This document shows, one piece after another, positions 1 to 9,619 of a DNA stretch of 64,000 nt. The DNA comes from Actinophytocola sp. (GTDB taxonomy: Bacteria; Actinomycetota; Actinomycetes; Mycobacteriales; Pseudonocardiaceae): positions 95,860-159,859 of the forward strand of contig WHTY01000001.1 of NCBI GenBank assembly GCA_009377475.1. Reading direction: 5' to 3'. How positions within the stretch are numbered: position 1 is the first letter of the stretch; every line of letters begins with the position of its first letter. Below the pieces are notes generated by a model that was not told where the DNA came from, did not search any database, and worked only from the letters and a program-made list of their open reading frames with translations. The position numbers were made by a program, and so were the translations under genes.

Positions 1-2
1 AC

Positions 3-386
3 GTCCAGGGCGTCTCGGACACCCCGGCCGTCACCGAGCAGCACGTCGTCCTGCTGGCCACCGACGACCAGCTCAAAACGCTCGACAAATGCGAGGGCGC
101 TGACCTGAGCTGCTGGGGCGAGCCGGGCAGGGCCGACCCGCGCTACCGCCGCGAGCTGCTGCCGGACGGCGTCGTGTCGGTCGCCGGCGCGGCGCTGACC
201 GCCCCGGTGCAGGCGTACGTCGGATGTCACCCGGACCGGTTACCGGCGTTGGTGGACGGCGTCCCGGTCCGTGCAGTGGAGGGCGCCTTCCCTGCGTCAG
301 ACGCAACGAACGACGCCTTCACCGCACCCAACGCAGTGAAAGCGTCATTCAGCGCATCCGGTGACACCCCGCCGCACCCGCCCTGA
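3..386 (+). CDS. C-terminal part of a possible gamma-glutamylcyclotransferase-like protein (5' truncated by window edge)
   Basis: An open frame enters from the left edge and ends at TGA 384-386. The visible part reads through LLATDDQLKTLDKCEG and a downstream YRRELL. This resembles the 'sdeeL..LD..Eg...YrR' pattern of gamma-glutamylcyclotransferase-like folds, which act on gamma-glutamyl peptides. The N-terminal half is outside the window, so catalytic residues cannot be checked. The last ~40 residues (AFPASDATNDAFTAPN...) are encoded by a short-repeat tract at 270-362 and are unlikely to belong to the fold. The family call is tentative; the open frame itself is well supported by codon pattern. 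Confidence 0.45.
   Translation, partial: VQGVSDTPAVTEQHVVLLATDDQLKTLDKCEGADLSCWGEPGRADPRYRRELLPDGVVSVAGAALTAPVQAYVGCHPDRLPALVDGVPVRAVEGAFPASDATNDAFTAPNAVKASFSASGDTPPHPP
270..362. repeat. degenerate ~25-30 bp repeat tract at the 3' end of the first gene
   Basis: Three related units follow each other: GGCGCCTTCCCTGCGTCAG, GACGCCTTCACCGCACCCAA and AAGCGTCATTCAGCGCATCC. Each has the pattern GCctTC..tGCG.. followed by AACG/GTGAA. The stop codon of the upstream frame lies just beyond the tract, so the repeat seems to have extended the reading frame. Confidence 0.5.
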
Positions 387-444
387 TCACCGCGCGCGAT
401 CATTGGCCGTGCTGGGAGGCTGCGATCGCGCGAGGAGGCACGCC

Positions 445-1383
445 ATGGCGTTCGACGTCCCGCACGCGGGGGGCACGGTGCCGCACGCCATCGAGGTCAC
501 TGGCCTGCGCAAACGCTACGGCGACATCGTCGCGCTCGACGACGTCGGCTTCACTGTCGGCCCTGGTGAGCTGTTCGGTTTCGTCGGCAGCAACGGCGCG
601 GGCAAGACCACGACGATGCGGATCATGCTCGGCGTGCTCGCCGCCGACGCCGGTGAGGTGCGCTTCGACGGCACGCCGATCGGCCGCGAGACCCGCGCTC
701 GCATCGGCTACATGCCGGAGGAACGCGGGCTCTATCCGAAGATGACCGTCCGCGACCAGCTGATTTACCTCGCCCGGCTGCACGGCCTCGCCACCAACGA
801 CGCCCACGCCGCCGCCGAGAACTGGATCAGGCGACTCGGGCTCGCGGACCGCCGCGACGACGAGATCCAGAAGCTCAGCCTCGGCAACCAGCAGCGGGTG
901 CAGCTCGCCGCCGCGCTGGTGCACGACCCGGCGCTGCTGGTGCTGGACGAGCCGTTCTCCGGCCTCGACCCGGTCGCCGTCGACGTCATGAGCGAGGTCC
1001 TGCGGGAGAAGGCCGCGCATGGCGTGCCGGTGGTGTTCTCCAGCCACCAGCTCGCGCTGGTCGAGGGGCTGTGCGACCGCGTCGGCATCATCCGCGACGG
1101 CGCGATGGTGGCCGTCGGCAGCATCGACGAGCTGACCGCCGACGCCACCACGCGGCTGCGGGTCAGCGTCGAAAGCGCGCCGGGATGGGCGGACGGCCTC
1201 GAGGGCGTGCGGGTCGTCAGCGCAAACGGCGGCGCGACGCTGCTCGAACTGGCACCGGACGTCGATGAGCAGGCGGTGCTGCGGGCCGCGATGGCGGCGG
1301 GCAGGGTCACCGAGCTCTCCCGGCACCGGCCGACGCTGGCCGAACTGTTCCGCAACGTCGTCGTGGAAGGGAACGCCCAGTGA
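445..1383 (+). CDS. ABC transporter ATP-binding protein (NatA/YhaQ-like exporter ATPase)
   Basis: Cytoplasmic ATPase of an ABC exporter, probably paired with the permease that overlaps its stop. The protein is about 312 residues. It shows Walker A GSNGAGKTTTM near residue 50, the signature LSLGNQQRVQLAAAL near 150, Walker B LLVLDEPFSGLDP and the switch histidine in FSSHQL. A C-terminal ~90-residue extension (after ADATTRLRVS) fits the DUF4162-type tail of NatA-like ATPases. The ATG at 445 was chosen for the GAGGAGG at 432-438; an in-frame GTG at 361 has no such site. The substrate cannot be read from sequence. Confidence 0.88.
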   Translation: MAFDVPHAGGTVPHAIEVTGLRKRYGDIVALDDVGFTVGPGELFGFVGSNGAGKTTTMRIMLGVLAADAGEVRFDGTPIGRETRARIGYMPEERGLYPKMTVRDQLIYLARLHGLATNDAHAAAENWIRRLGLADRRDDEIQKLSLGNQQRVQLAAALVHDPALLVLDEPFSGLDPVAVDVMSEVLREKAAHGVPVVFSSHQLALVEGLCDRVGIIRDGAMVAVGSIDELTADATTRLRVSVESAPGWADGLEGVRVVSANGGATLLELAPDVDEQAVLRAAMAAGRVTELSRHRPTLAELFRNVVVEGNAQ

Positions 1384-2564
1384 CATCGGCCGCCGCGGTG
1401 CGCCTCGTCGCGCAACGAGAACTGGTGCTCCGGCTGCGCACGAAGTGGTTCTTGATCGGCACGCTGGTGATCATCGCCGTGATGGCGGGCTACGTGCTGC
1501 TCCAGATGTCGGTCTTCGGCGACGAGGACCGCAGCCGGATCGGCTTCGCCGGCCAGGCGACCGGCCTGTCCGAACGGGTCGCCACCGCGTCGGCGGAGCT
1601 GGACATCGACGTCGACACGACCACCGTGACCGACGTCGCGGCCGCGAAGGCCCAGCTCAGCGACGGCGCACTTGACGCGGTGGTCACCGGCACCGCCGCC
1701 GAGATGCGGGTGCTCGTCAAGGACGGGCTGAACCCCAGGCTGCGCGCGGTGCTGACCGGGCTGTCCCGGCAGGAGGTGCTGACCGCGAAGCTCGCGGAGG
1801 CGGGCGTGCCCGACCCGGCGCGCGTGATGGCGGAGGCGAACGCCGCGCAGGTCACGGTCACCGCGATCGAGCCGAACGGCACCGAGGACGGCCAGCGGCT
1901 CGCCATCGGCGCGATCATGGCGTTCCTGCTGTTCATGTCGATCAACGCCTACGGCACGTTGGTCGCCCAGGGCGTCGTCGAGGAGAAGGCGAGCCGGGTC
2001 GTGGAGATCCTGCTCGCGACGATCCGGCCGTGGCAGCTGCTGCTCGGCAAGATCATCGGCATCGGGCTGGTCGGCCTCATCCAACTGGTCGCGATCGCGG
2101 CAGCGGGGATCGCGCTGGCGTTGGCCGCCGACGTCCTCACGCTGTCCGGCGTCGCGGTGGGCACGCTGGTGTGGGGCGTGGTCTGGTACCTGCTCGGGTT
2201 CTTCCTGTACGCCGCGCTGTTCGCGGGTTCCGGCGCGCTGGTGTCACGGCAGGAGGACGCCCAGTCCGTGCTCACCCCGGTGACGATGGTGCTGGTCGTC
2301 GGCTTCCTCGCCGGGTTCAACGTGATGATCGCCGACGCGGACGGCACGGCGGCGCGCGTCCTGTCGCTGGTCCCGCTGCTGTCGCCGATCCTGATGCCCG
2401 GGCGCATCGCGGCGGGCGACGTCGCCGCGTGGGAGAGCGCGCTGGCCATCGGGCTCACGCTCGCCGCGATCGCGCTGGTCACCTACCTCGGCGGGCGGAT
2501 CTACCAGAACGCCGTGCTGCACACCGGCAGCCGGATGAAGCTGGCGGCGGCGCTGCGGGGCTGA
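1380..2564 (+). CDS. ABC-2 type permease (NatB-like)
   Basis: Membrane partner of the preceding ATPase, translationally coupled by a GTGA overlap (1380-1383). About 394 residues. One TM segment near residues 20-40 (WFLIGTLVIIAVMAGYVLLQ) is followed by a ~150-residue extracytoplasmic domain. About five TM segments then follow from residue ~180, including QRLAIGAIMAFLLFMSINAY and the cytoplasmic coupling stretch VVEEKASRVVEILLATIRPW. This is the ABC2_membrane_3/NatB layout. Drug, sodium or peptide export are family possibilities; none is shown here. Confidence 0.87.
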   Translation: MTSAAAVRLVAQRELVLRLRTKWFLIGTLVIIAVMAGYVLLQMSVFGDEDRSRIGFAGQATGLSERVATASAELDIDVDTTTVTDVAAAKAQLSDGALDAVVTGTAAEMRVLVKDGLNPRLRAVLTGLSRQEVLTAKLAEAGVPDPARVMAEANAAQVTVTAIEPNGTEDGQRLAIGAIMAFLLFMSINAYGTLVAQGVVEEKASRVVEILLATIRPWQLLLGKIIGIGLVGLIQLVAIAAAGIALALAADVLTLSGVAVGTLVWGVVWYLLGFFLYAALFAGSGALVSRQEDAQSVLTPVTMVLVVGFLAGFNVMIADADGTAARVLSLVPLLSPILMPGRIAAGDVAAWESALAIGLTLAAIALVTYLGGRIYQNAVLHTGSRMKLAAALRG

Positions 2565-2569
2565 GCGCA

Positions 2570-2594
2570 GCCCCGCTGGGCACACCAGCGGGGC
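2570..2594. terminator. hairpin between convergent permease and gltA
   Basis: Perfect 10-bp stem GCCCCGCTGG (2570-2579) / CCAGCGGGGC (2585-2594) with a 5-nt loop. It lies between two genes that end facing each other, so it could serve both. No U-tract follows, which is common in actinobacteria. Confidence 0.75.
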
Positions 2595-2633
2595 GTCGGC
2601 GGCTCGCGGCCGCAACGGACACGCGCACCACGT

Positions 2634-3950
<1,317 letters not shown>

Positions 3951-4173
3951 GTACGTCCCTCTCACATCACACGGGACGGCTGCGCCTGACTGGGCTCGGT
4001 CGGCTGTGGTCAACCAGCCCCAGACAGGACCCGCACCGCACACCGCCCCGTTGGGGTATGAATTCCGCCTTACGCTAGTGCAGAGAGCACCATTCGCGCA
4101 GCACCTGGCTACCCTCCAACGGCGGAGTTGGGAACATTCTCACAGTCGATCGATGAGCGCCAGGTGGCGTGAA

Positions 4174-4749
4174 TCACTCTCTTGTGAGTCCGTCGAGCAG
4201 CAGTTCGGACAACGCGGTGTACGCCTCGGCGTCGCTGACCCCGGCGCGGTCGGCCACGACGCCGGTCTGGATCGCCTCGATCAGCACGCCGACGAACTGG
4301 GCGATCAACGTCGCGTGCACGTCCCGGAACGTCCCGTCGCACACGCCGTCGTCGATGAAGGACGAAATGCGCTCCGCCGCCGCGCGGCTGTTGGATTCGT
4401 ACTCCACGCGGGCGGGCGCGAACTCCGCGATGTCGCGCATGAACTCCGCCGACGCCCGGTGCAGTTGGTCGGACACGCCAGCCAAGTACGTCGCGACGAC
4501 GTCGCGCGCGTCGGTCTTGCCCTCGATGCGTTCCTCGATGGTGCGGGCGGCGCCCTTGAAGAACCGGCGGACGACGAGCGTCGCGAGCTGTTCCTTGCTG
4601 GCCGCGAGGGTGTAGAGCGTCGACTTCGAGCAGCTGAGCTGCGCCGCGAGGTCGTCAAGGGTGAACGCGGCGAAGCCCTTGGCGAGGAACAGTTCCTCCA
4701 GCTCGGCGAGCAATGCCTGCTGCCGGGCCGTCGGCTGTCTGCGTGCCAT
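4174..4749 (-). CDS. TetR family transcriptional regulator
   Basis: Repressor-like protein of 191 residues. The N-terminal helix-turn-helix spans about residues 10-55 ([16 protein letters not shown], then [20 protein letters not shown]). An all-helical ligand domain follows. Divergent from the acyl-CoA dehydrogenase with 71 bp between start codons; inverted repeats in that gap are likely operators. TetR regulators next to acyl-CoA dehydrogenases often sense acyl-CoA-type effectors, but the ligand here is unknown. The start at 4749 ([11 protein letters not shown]) is the only good start of the frame. Confidence 0.9.
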   Translation of the reverse strand: MARRQPTARQQALLAELEELFLAKGFAAFTLDDLAAQLSCSKSTLYTLAASKEQLATLVVRRFFKGAARTIEERIEGKTDARDVVATYLAGVSDQLHRASAEFMRDIAEFAPARVEYESNSRAAAERISSFIDDGVCDGTFRDVHATLIAQFVGVLIEAIQTGVVADRAGVSDAEAYTALSELLLDGLTRE

Positions 4750-4760
4750 GTTCTAGAGCG

Positions 4761-4807
4761 TACGGTAGTACTGAGCTACGATCTACAGTATCGTTTTCAG
4801 TACTGTA
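4761..4807. promoter_or_regulatory. candidate TetR operators in the TetR/acyl-CoA dehydrogenase divergon
   Basis: A perfect inverted repeat TACAGTA (4784-4790) / TACTGTA (4801-4807) is separated by 10 nt, just upstream of the dehydrogenase start at 4821. A second CAGTACT element lies in the opposite orientation at 4767-4773, within TACGGTAGTACTG. Position and symmetry fit an autoregulated divergent promoter. Confidence 0.6.
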
Positions 4808-4820
4808 TTGGAGCGTCGAC

Positions 4821-5966
4821 ATGCCAGCCGAACGCCTGCTGCCGTCCACCGAGGCCGAGGACCTGCTCGCCCTGACCCGCGAGATCGCGCGCGACGAGCT
4901 CGCGCCGCGCGCCGACGAGTACGAGCAGGCGGAGCGCTTCCCCCGCGAGCAGTTCCTGCTGCTCGGCAAGAGCGGTCTGCTCGGGCTGCCGTACGCCGAG
5001 CGGTGGGGCGGCGGCGAGGTGCCGTACGAGGTGTATCTCCAGGTGCTTGAGGAGATCGCGAGCGCGTGGATGTCGGTCGGCGTTGGGCTGAGTGTGCACA
5101 CGATGTCCTGCTTCGCACTGGCGTTCTACGGCACCGACGAGCAGCGCGACCGCTGGCTGCCGGACATGCTCGGCGGGGATCTGCTCGGCGCGTACGCGCT
5201 GTCGGAGTCGCACGCCGGGTCGGACGCGGCGGCGCTGTCCACGCGGGCGGTCCGCGACGGGTCCGAGTACGTCGTCAACGGCACCAAGGCGTGGATCACC
5301 CACGGCGGGAAGGCGGACTTCTACACGACCATGGTGCGGACGTCGCCCGACGGCTCGAAGGGCATCAGCTGCCTGCTTGTCGACGCCGCCACGCCTGGGC
5401 TCTCTTCTGCTCAGCCTGAACGGAAGATGGGCATGACGGCGTCAACGACGTCGCAGATGATCTTCTCCGACGCGCGGGTGCCCGCCGACCGACTGCTCGG
5501 CGGCGAGGGCGTCGGGCTGCGGATCGCGCTGGACTCGCTGGCGTCCGGTCGTTTGGGCATCGCGGCGTGCGCGGTGGGGCTCGCGCAGGCGGCGTTGGAC
5601 GAGGCGGTCCGCTACGCGAAGGAGCGCACGCAGTTCGGGAAGTCGATCATCGACTTCCAGGGTGTGGAGTTCCTGCTGGCGGACATGGCGGCAGCGGTGG
5701 AGTCGTCCCGCGCGACGTACCTGGAGGCCGCGCGCCGCAAGGATCGCGGGCTGCCGTTCGCGCGGCAGGCGTCCATCGCGAAGCTGGTGGCGACTGACGC
5801 GGCGATGAAGGTGACGACAGACGCGGTGCAGGTCCTTGGCGGCGCGGGTTACACGCGGGACTTCCCGGTGGAGCGCTACATGCGCGAGGCGAAGGTGCCG
5901 CAGATCTTCGAGGGCACGAACCAGATCCAGCGGATGGTCATCGCGCGGGAGCTCCGCAAGACGTGA
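4821..5966 (+). CDS. acyl-CoA dehydrogenase
   Basis: FAD-dependent oxidation of an acyl-CoA thioester. The protein has 381 residues, the normal size. Visible motifs are [15 protein letters not shown] (flavin/substrate contact, residues ~125-140), [41 protein letters not shown] and [17 protein letters not shown], whose glutamate is the usual catalytic base. The start [11 protein letters not shown] at 4821 follows TTGGAG. The chain-length or branched substrate is not evident. It is probably regulated by the divergent TetR protein. Confidence 0.93.
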   Translation: MPAERLLPSTEAEDLLALTREIARDELAPRADEYEQAERFPREQFLLLGKSGLLGLPYAERWGGGEVPYEVYLQVLEEIASAWMSVGVGLSVHTMSCFALAFYGTDEQRDRWLPDMLGGDLLGAYALSESHAGSDAAALSTRAVRDGSEYVVNGTKAWITHGGKADFYTTMVRTSPDGSKGISCLLVDAATPGLSSAQPERKMGMTASTTSQMIFSDARVPADRLLGGEGVGLRIALDSLASGRLGIAACAVGLAQAALDEAVRYAKERTQFGKSIIDFQGVEFLLADMAAAVESSRATYLEAARRKDRGLPFARQASIAKLVATDAAMKVTTDAVQVLGGAGYTRDFPVERYMREAKVPQIFEGTNQIQRMVIARELRKT

Positions 5967-6056
5967 CGCGGTAGGGGCCTCGGCTCGCGGCGCCGGTGCC
6001 CGCCCGCAGCCTTCGCCGCCACGCCTCAGCCGCTCCACCTGACCCCTCTCGGTATG

Positions 6057-6104
6057 GATCTTGAGGCGTTGTGGCGGAACATATCGCCACAACGCCTCAA
6101 GATC
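6057..6104. terminator. long perfect hairpin after acyl-CoA dehydrogenase
   Basis: The 20-nt arm GATCTTGAGGCGTTGTGGCG (6057-6076) pairs perfectly with 6085-6104 across an 8-nt loop. It lies between the dehydrogenase stop and the convergent membrane protein gene. Confidence 0.8.
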
Positions 6105-6130
6105 GCCTGACGCGGCGCGGCCGCTCGCGG

Positions 6131-6910
6131 CTACGGAGCCATGCCGTCGATGTAGGGCTGCACGTCGGTGATGCGCACCAGCTCGACGTCTTCCAGCGCG
6201 CTCCGGTCGCAGTGCACGAGAATGGCGTGGTCATCGACCTGGGCGTGTGCGACCACGCCGTCATCCGATGCGCGGTAGCGGAACTCGCACCGCTGGCCGT
6301 CAACCGGGATGAGGACCACGCCGCCATCGGCGTCGGCTCCGAGCTCGTCCAGCCGGACGGCCACTCCGTCGTCATCGAGGCGGCAGACTTCGACGTCCAC
6401 CGTCGATCCGTTGACGTGCCGCAGTTCGAGCGCCGTCGTCCGCATCGGCCCGCGCCGGTCCGCTGTGGACGACGTGCTGCCCAGCATCCGGCGGCCGTGC
6501 CACGTTGGCGGCAGGCCGTACAGCGGAAACGGCGCGTCCCGGAACGGCGCCGCCCGGCGGCGCACGGCGAGTTCGCGCGCCCGCCGCTGGCTCACGCTGG
6601 CGAGGACGTCCAGCTTCAGCCGGGACCACGTCTCGGCCGCCCTGCCGCCGGTGAATGCGGTCGCGGCGAACAGCAGCGCCGCCACCCGCGCCGGGGCGAT
6701 GAGGACGAGGGCGCTGAGCCACCACGACCGCAGTAGCCACCACGTCACGGCGGCGAGCGCGACACCGACCAGCAGCGCCACCACGTAAATCCACGGCGCG
6801 GGCAGGTGGCTCCGGTGCGAACGGACGATCTGCACGAGCCGCATCGGCAGCGGTCGCCGTCCACCGGCAGGCAGCAGTGGCCGGTACTCGGCACTCCCCC
6901 TGGACGTCAT
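6131..6910 (-). CDS. hypothetical membrane protein
   Basis: Protein of about 259 residues of unknown function. Two TM segments are visible near residues 37-85 (WIYVVALLVGVALAAVTWWL and ALVLIAPARVAALLFAATAF). A ~165-residue soluble C-terminal region rich in beta-like stretches follows (TALELRHVNGSTVDVEVCRL, DDGVVAHAQVDDHAILVHCD). The start is uncertain: ATG 6910 or GTG 6913 lie very close to CTGGAG, and ATG 6844 is also possible. It is downstream of citA on the same strand but separated by a 21-bp repeat tract. No family recognised. Confidence 0.65.
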   Translation of the reverse strand: MTSRGSAEYRPLLPAGGRRPLPMRLVQIVRSHRSHLPAPWIYVVALLVGVALAAVTWWLLRSWWLSALVLIAPARVAALLFAATAFTGGRAAETWSRLKLDVLASVSQRRARELAVRRRAAPFRDAPFPLYGLPPTWHGRRMLGSTSSTADRRGPMRTTALELRHVNGSTVDVEVCRLDDDGVAVRLDELGADADGGVVLIPVDGQRCEFRYRASDDGVVAHAQVDDHAILVHCDRSALEDVELVRITDVQPYIDGMAP

Positions 6911-6973
6911 CACTCCAGGTTAGTGATACGCAGCACACGGCGACACCGAAACGCGGGACTCGCGCGGCTTACG

Positions 6974-7036
6974 GTGCAACTCGGCCCGAATACGGTGCGA
7001 CTCGCGGCCAACAAGGTGAGACTCGCGGCAGCGCGC
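6974..7036. repeat. 21-bp tandem repeats (family B), three units
   Basis: Three consecutive 21-bp units begin GTGCAACTCGG, GTGCGACTCGCGGCCAACAA and GTGAGACTCGCGGC at 6974, 6995 and 7016. The same unit recurs at 45614-45697, and its reverse complement (GCGAGTCGCACC) recurs in 9210-9570. Between citA and the membrane gene. Confidence 0.8.
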
Positions 7037-7044
7037 CACGGGCG

Positions 7045-8163
7045 TCACAGCGTCTGGACGGTGTCCCAGCCTTCGACGTCTTCTGGGCGCCTGGGCTCTG
7101 GCCCGACGTAGACGGCAGACGGCCGCACCAGACGTCCGGTGCGCTTCTGCTCCAGGATGTGCGCGCACCAGCCAGCCGTCCGGGCGCAGGTGAACATCGC
7201 GGGCATCATGTGCGGCGGCACCTCGGCGAAGTCCAGCATCACCGCGGCCCAGAACTCGACGTTCGTCTCGATCGCCCGATCCGGCCTGCGCTCCCGCAAC
7301 TCCGCGAGCGCGGCCTGCTCCAGTGCGGCAGCCGCTTCGTACCGGGGCGCGCCCAGCTCCTTCGCGGTGCGGCGCAGCACGCGGGCGCGCGGGTCCTCCG
7401 CCCGGTACACGCGGTGGCCGAAACCCATCAGGCGATCCTTGCGGTCCAGGATGTCACGCACCACCTTGCGGGCGTCGCCGACCTGCTCCACCTCGGACAC
7501 CATCGGCAGCACCCGCGCGGGCGCGCCGCCGTGCAGCGGTCCGGACATCGCGCCGATCGCCCCTGACAGCGACGCCGCGACGTCCGCGCCGGTGGACGCG
7601 ATGACGCGGGCGGTGAACGTCGAGGCGTTCATGCCGTGCTCGGCGGCGGACACCCAGTAGGCGTCGACCGCCTTGACGTGCGCGGGGTCCGGCTCACCCC
7701 GCCAGCGGGTCATGAACCGTTCGGTGATGGTGTTGCTCTCGTCCACCCGCGACTGCGGCACCGCGGGCGTGCCGATGCCGCGCGCCGACTGCGCCACATA
7801 GGACAGCGCCATCACGGACGCGCGGGCGAGCTGGTCGCGGGCCTGCTCGTCGGTGATGTCGAGCAGCGGCTCGTAGCCCCAGATCGGCGCAAGCATCGCC
7901 AGCGCCGCCTGGACGTCGACCCGGACGTCACCGGAGTGCACCGGGATCGGGAACGGCTCCGCTGGCGGCAGCCCCCGGCCGAACGTGCCGTCGGCGAGCA
8001 ATGCCCAGACGTCGCTGAAGGTCACCTTGCCTGCGAGGTCCTCGATGTCGACGCCGCGATACCGGAGCGCGCCGCCGTCTCTGTCCGGTTCCGCGATCTC
8101 GGTGTGGAAGGCGACGACGCCTTCGAGGCCGGGACGGAAACCGTCATCTTCGCTGTGTGTCAT
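7045..8163 (-). CDS. citA: citrate synthase 2 (CitA-like)
   Basis: Second citrate synthase, 372 residues and shorter than the main enzyme. It shows LEGVVAFHTEIAEPDRDGGALRYRGVDIEDL at the N-terminus (a long family signature), HGMNASTFTARVIASTGAD, GPLHGGAPARVL and MGFGHRVYRAEDPRARVL with the catalytic histidines. Start ATG 8163 has GAGGAG upstream. It may act on propionyl-CoA (methylcitrate synthase) as some short paralogues do, but no prpD or prpB neighbours are present, so citrate synthase 2 is the safer call. Divergent from pdxH across a 299-bp gap in which no further gene was seen. Confidence 0.92.
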   Translation of the reverse strand: MTHSEDDGFRPGLEGVVAFHTEIAEPDRDGGALRYRGVDIEDLAGKVTFSDVWALLADGTFGRGLPPAEPFPIPVHSGDVRVDVQAALAMLAPIWGYEPLLDITDEQARDQLARASVMALSYVAQSARGIGTPAVPQSRVDESNTITERFMTRWRGEPDPAHVKAVDAYWVSAAEHGMNASTFTARVIASTGADVAASLSGAIGAMSGPLHGGAPARVLPMVSEVEQVGDARKVVRDILDRKDRLMGFGHRVYRAEDPRARVLRRTAKELGAPRYEAAAALEQAALAELRERRPDRAIETNVEFWAAVMLDFAEVPPHMMPAMFTCARTAGWCAHILEQKRTGRLVRPSAVYVGPEPRRPEDVEGWDTVQTL

Positions 8164-8462
8164 CGAGGCTCCTCGCCGTGTCCGGTTCTCGGATGTGCAG
8201 ACGCGGCACAGCGAGTGTTCCCCGCCGCGCTGCGGGTAACGTGCGTTGATCGCCTCAGCTTGCTCCTGCCCGTTGCGGCCGGCAATCGGCGCACGTAGTG
8301 TGTTCGGTCACGTTTATTCGGATGTCATGCCTATCTGACAACGCACGGCGACCACGAGCAATAGTCACCACCGATTTGCGCCCTTCCGTTGCCCGTACCG
8401 TGGGCCGTACCGTCATCATTACCGAGTTGGCAGAGCGCTGGTCGATCACCGGAGGACACCGC

Positions 8463-9149
8463 ATGACTGATTTCAGGACAGGCGAGCGTGACGTAACGGG
8501 TGTCGCGGTCACGTTGCCAGGGATGCGGGTGTCCTACGAGGGGGAAGCGCTCGACGAAGCCGACCTCGCGTCGACGTGGACGAAGCAGCTCCAGCAGTGG
8601 CTGGACGACGCGATCGGCGCCGGGGTGGCCGAGCCGAACGCGATGGTGCTCGCCACGGCGGACGTCGAGGGCAGGCCGTCGTCGCGCACCGTGCTGTGCA
8701 AGGGCTTGGACGAGCGCGGCATCGCGTTCTACACCAACTACACGTCCGCCAAGAGCCACGAGCTGAGCATCAGCCGCTACGCGTCGGCGACGTTCCCGTG
8801 GTACGCGCTGCACCGGCAGGTCCACGTGCGCGGGCCGGTCGAGAAGGTGTCGGCTGCGGAGACGGCGGCGTACTGGGCTACGCGGCCGCGCGGATCGCAG
8901 TTGGGCGCGTGGGCGTCGCCGCAGTCCGGGGTGGTACCGAGCAGGCGGTCGCTGGAGAGCGCGCTGCACGCCATCGAACGCCGCTTCGCCGACAACGACG
9001 AGGTGCCACCGCCGCCGCACTGGGGTGGCTGGCGCATCGTGCCTGACCTGGTGGAGTTCTGGCAGGGCCGGGAGGACCGGCTGCACGACCGGCTCCGCTA
9101 CGTGCGGGAGGACGGCGACGACTGGCGCGTCGAGCGCATCGCGCCATAG
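8463..9149 (+). CDS. pdxH: pyridoxamine 5'-phosphate oxidase
   Basis: FMN enzyme that oxidises pyridoxine or pyridoxamine 5'-phosphate to pyridoxal 5'-phosphate. The protein has 228 residues. Motifs are SRTVLCKGLDERGIAFYTNY (FMN site, ~residues 76-95), SAKSHELSISRYASATFPWY, RQVHVRGPVEKV, SPQSGVVPSR and the C-terminal LHDRLRYVREDGDDWRVERIAP typical of PdxH. Start ATG 8463 lies after CGGAGG. It supplies PLP, which SerC (11091-12218) and the SbnA/SbnH-like enzymes in this window require. Confidence 0.95.
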   Translation: MTDFRTGERDVTGVAVTLPGMRVSYEGEALDEADLASTWTKQLQQWLDDAIGAGVAEPNAMVLATADVEGRPSSRTVLCKGLDERGIAFYTNYTSAKSHELSISRYASATFPWYALHRQVHVRGPVEKVSAAETAAYWATRPRGSQLGAWASPQSGVVPSRRSLESALHAIERRFADNDEVPPPPHWGGWRIVPDLVEFWQGREDRLHDRLRYVREDGDDWRVERIAP

Positions 9150-9619
9150 CGCCGGGGCGGCGGGGCGGCTTCGCGCGGCGGGGCGGCGCCGGCGGCGGGG
9201 CGGCGTCGCGCGAGTCGCACCTTATTCCGCGCGAGTCGCACCGGGGCGGCGCGCGAGTCGCACCGACGCTGGCGCGGCCGCTGCTTCGCCGGGCAAATGG
9301 CGGCTTCGCCAGGGATATTGCACGACTCGCGCCGGGTTAGACGCCGTTTGCCCGGTTCGCGCGGCAATTTGCCTGGCGAAGCAGGGGCGGGGCTCGGTGC
9401 CGGACGGGGCTCGGTGCTGGACGGGCTGACGGCGCGTCGAGGGCCGGGCGGGGGCGGCTGCGAGGGGCCCGGGCGGGTGACCGCGGCAGGGCACCAGGCC
9501 GCGGATAGGGGCAGCTGCGAGGCGCCGGGGTGAGCCAACGCCCGGGGTCGCCCGCCGTTGCGAGTCGCACCGTGGCCAGTGGCGAAACGGCACCGCGCGA
9601 TGCGGCCGTTCGGTGCAGA
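9150..9619. repeat. 470-bp repeat-rich intergenic region
   Basis: No gene is supported here. Contents: GGCGGGGCGGC iterations (9155-9205); several copies of GCGCGAGTCGCACC, the reverse complement of family B (about 9209-9265 and 9559); an imperfect inverted repeat GCTTCGCCGGGCAAATGGC (9283-9301) / 9364-9382 with 17 of 19 positions matching; and a tandem GCTCGGTGCCGGACGGG / GCTCGGTGCTGGACGGG at about 9391-9425. Confidence 0.7.

Noticed and set aside
765..2084. Long minus-strand frame opposite the ABC exporter genes
   Set aside because: Antisense shadow with no domain; the plus-strand ATPase and permease have clear motifs.
7045..8163. Methylcitrate synthase (prpC) instead of citrate synthase 2
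   Set aside because: No prpB or prpD neighbour, and the position next to pdxH and serC fits citA; sequence alone cannot exclude it.
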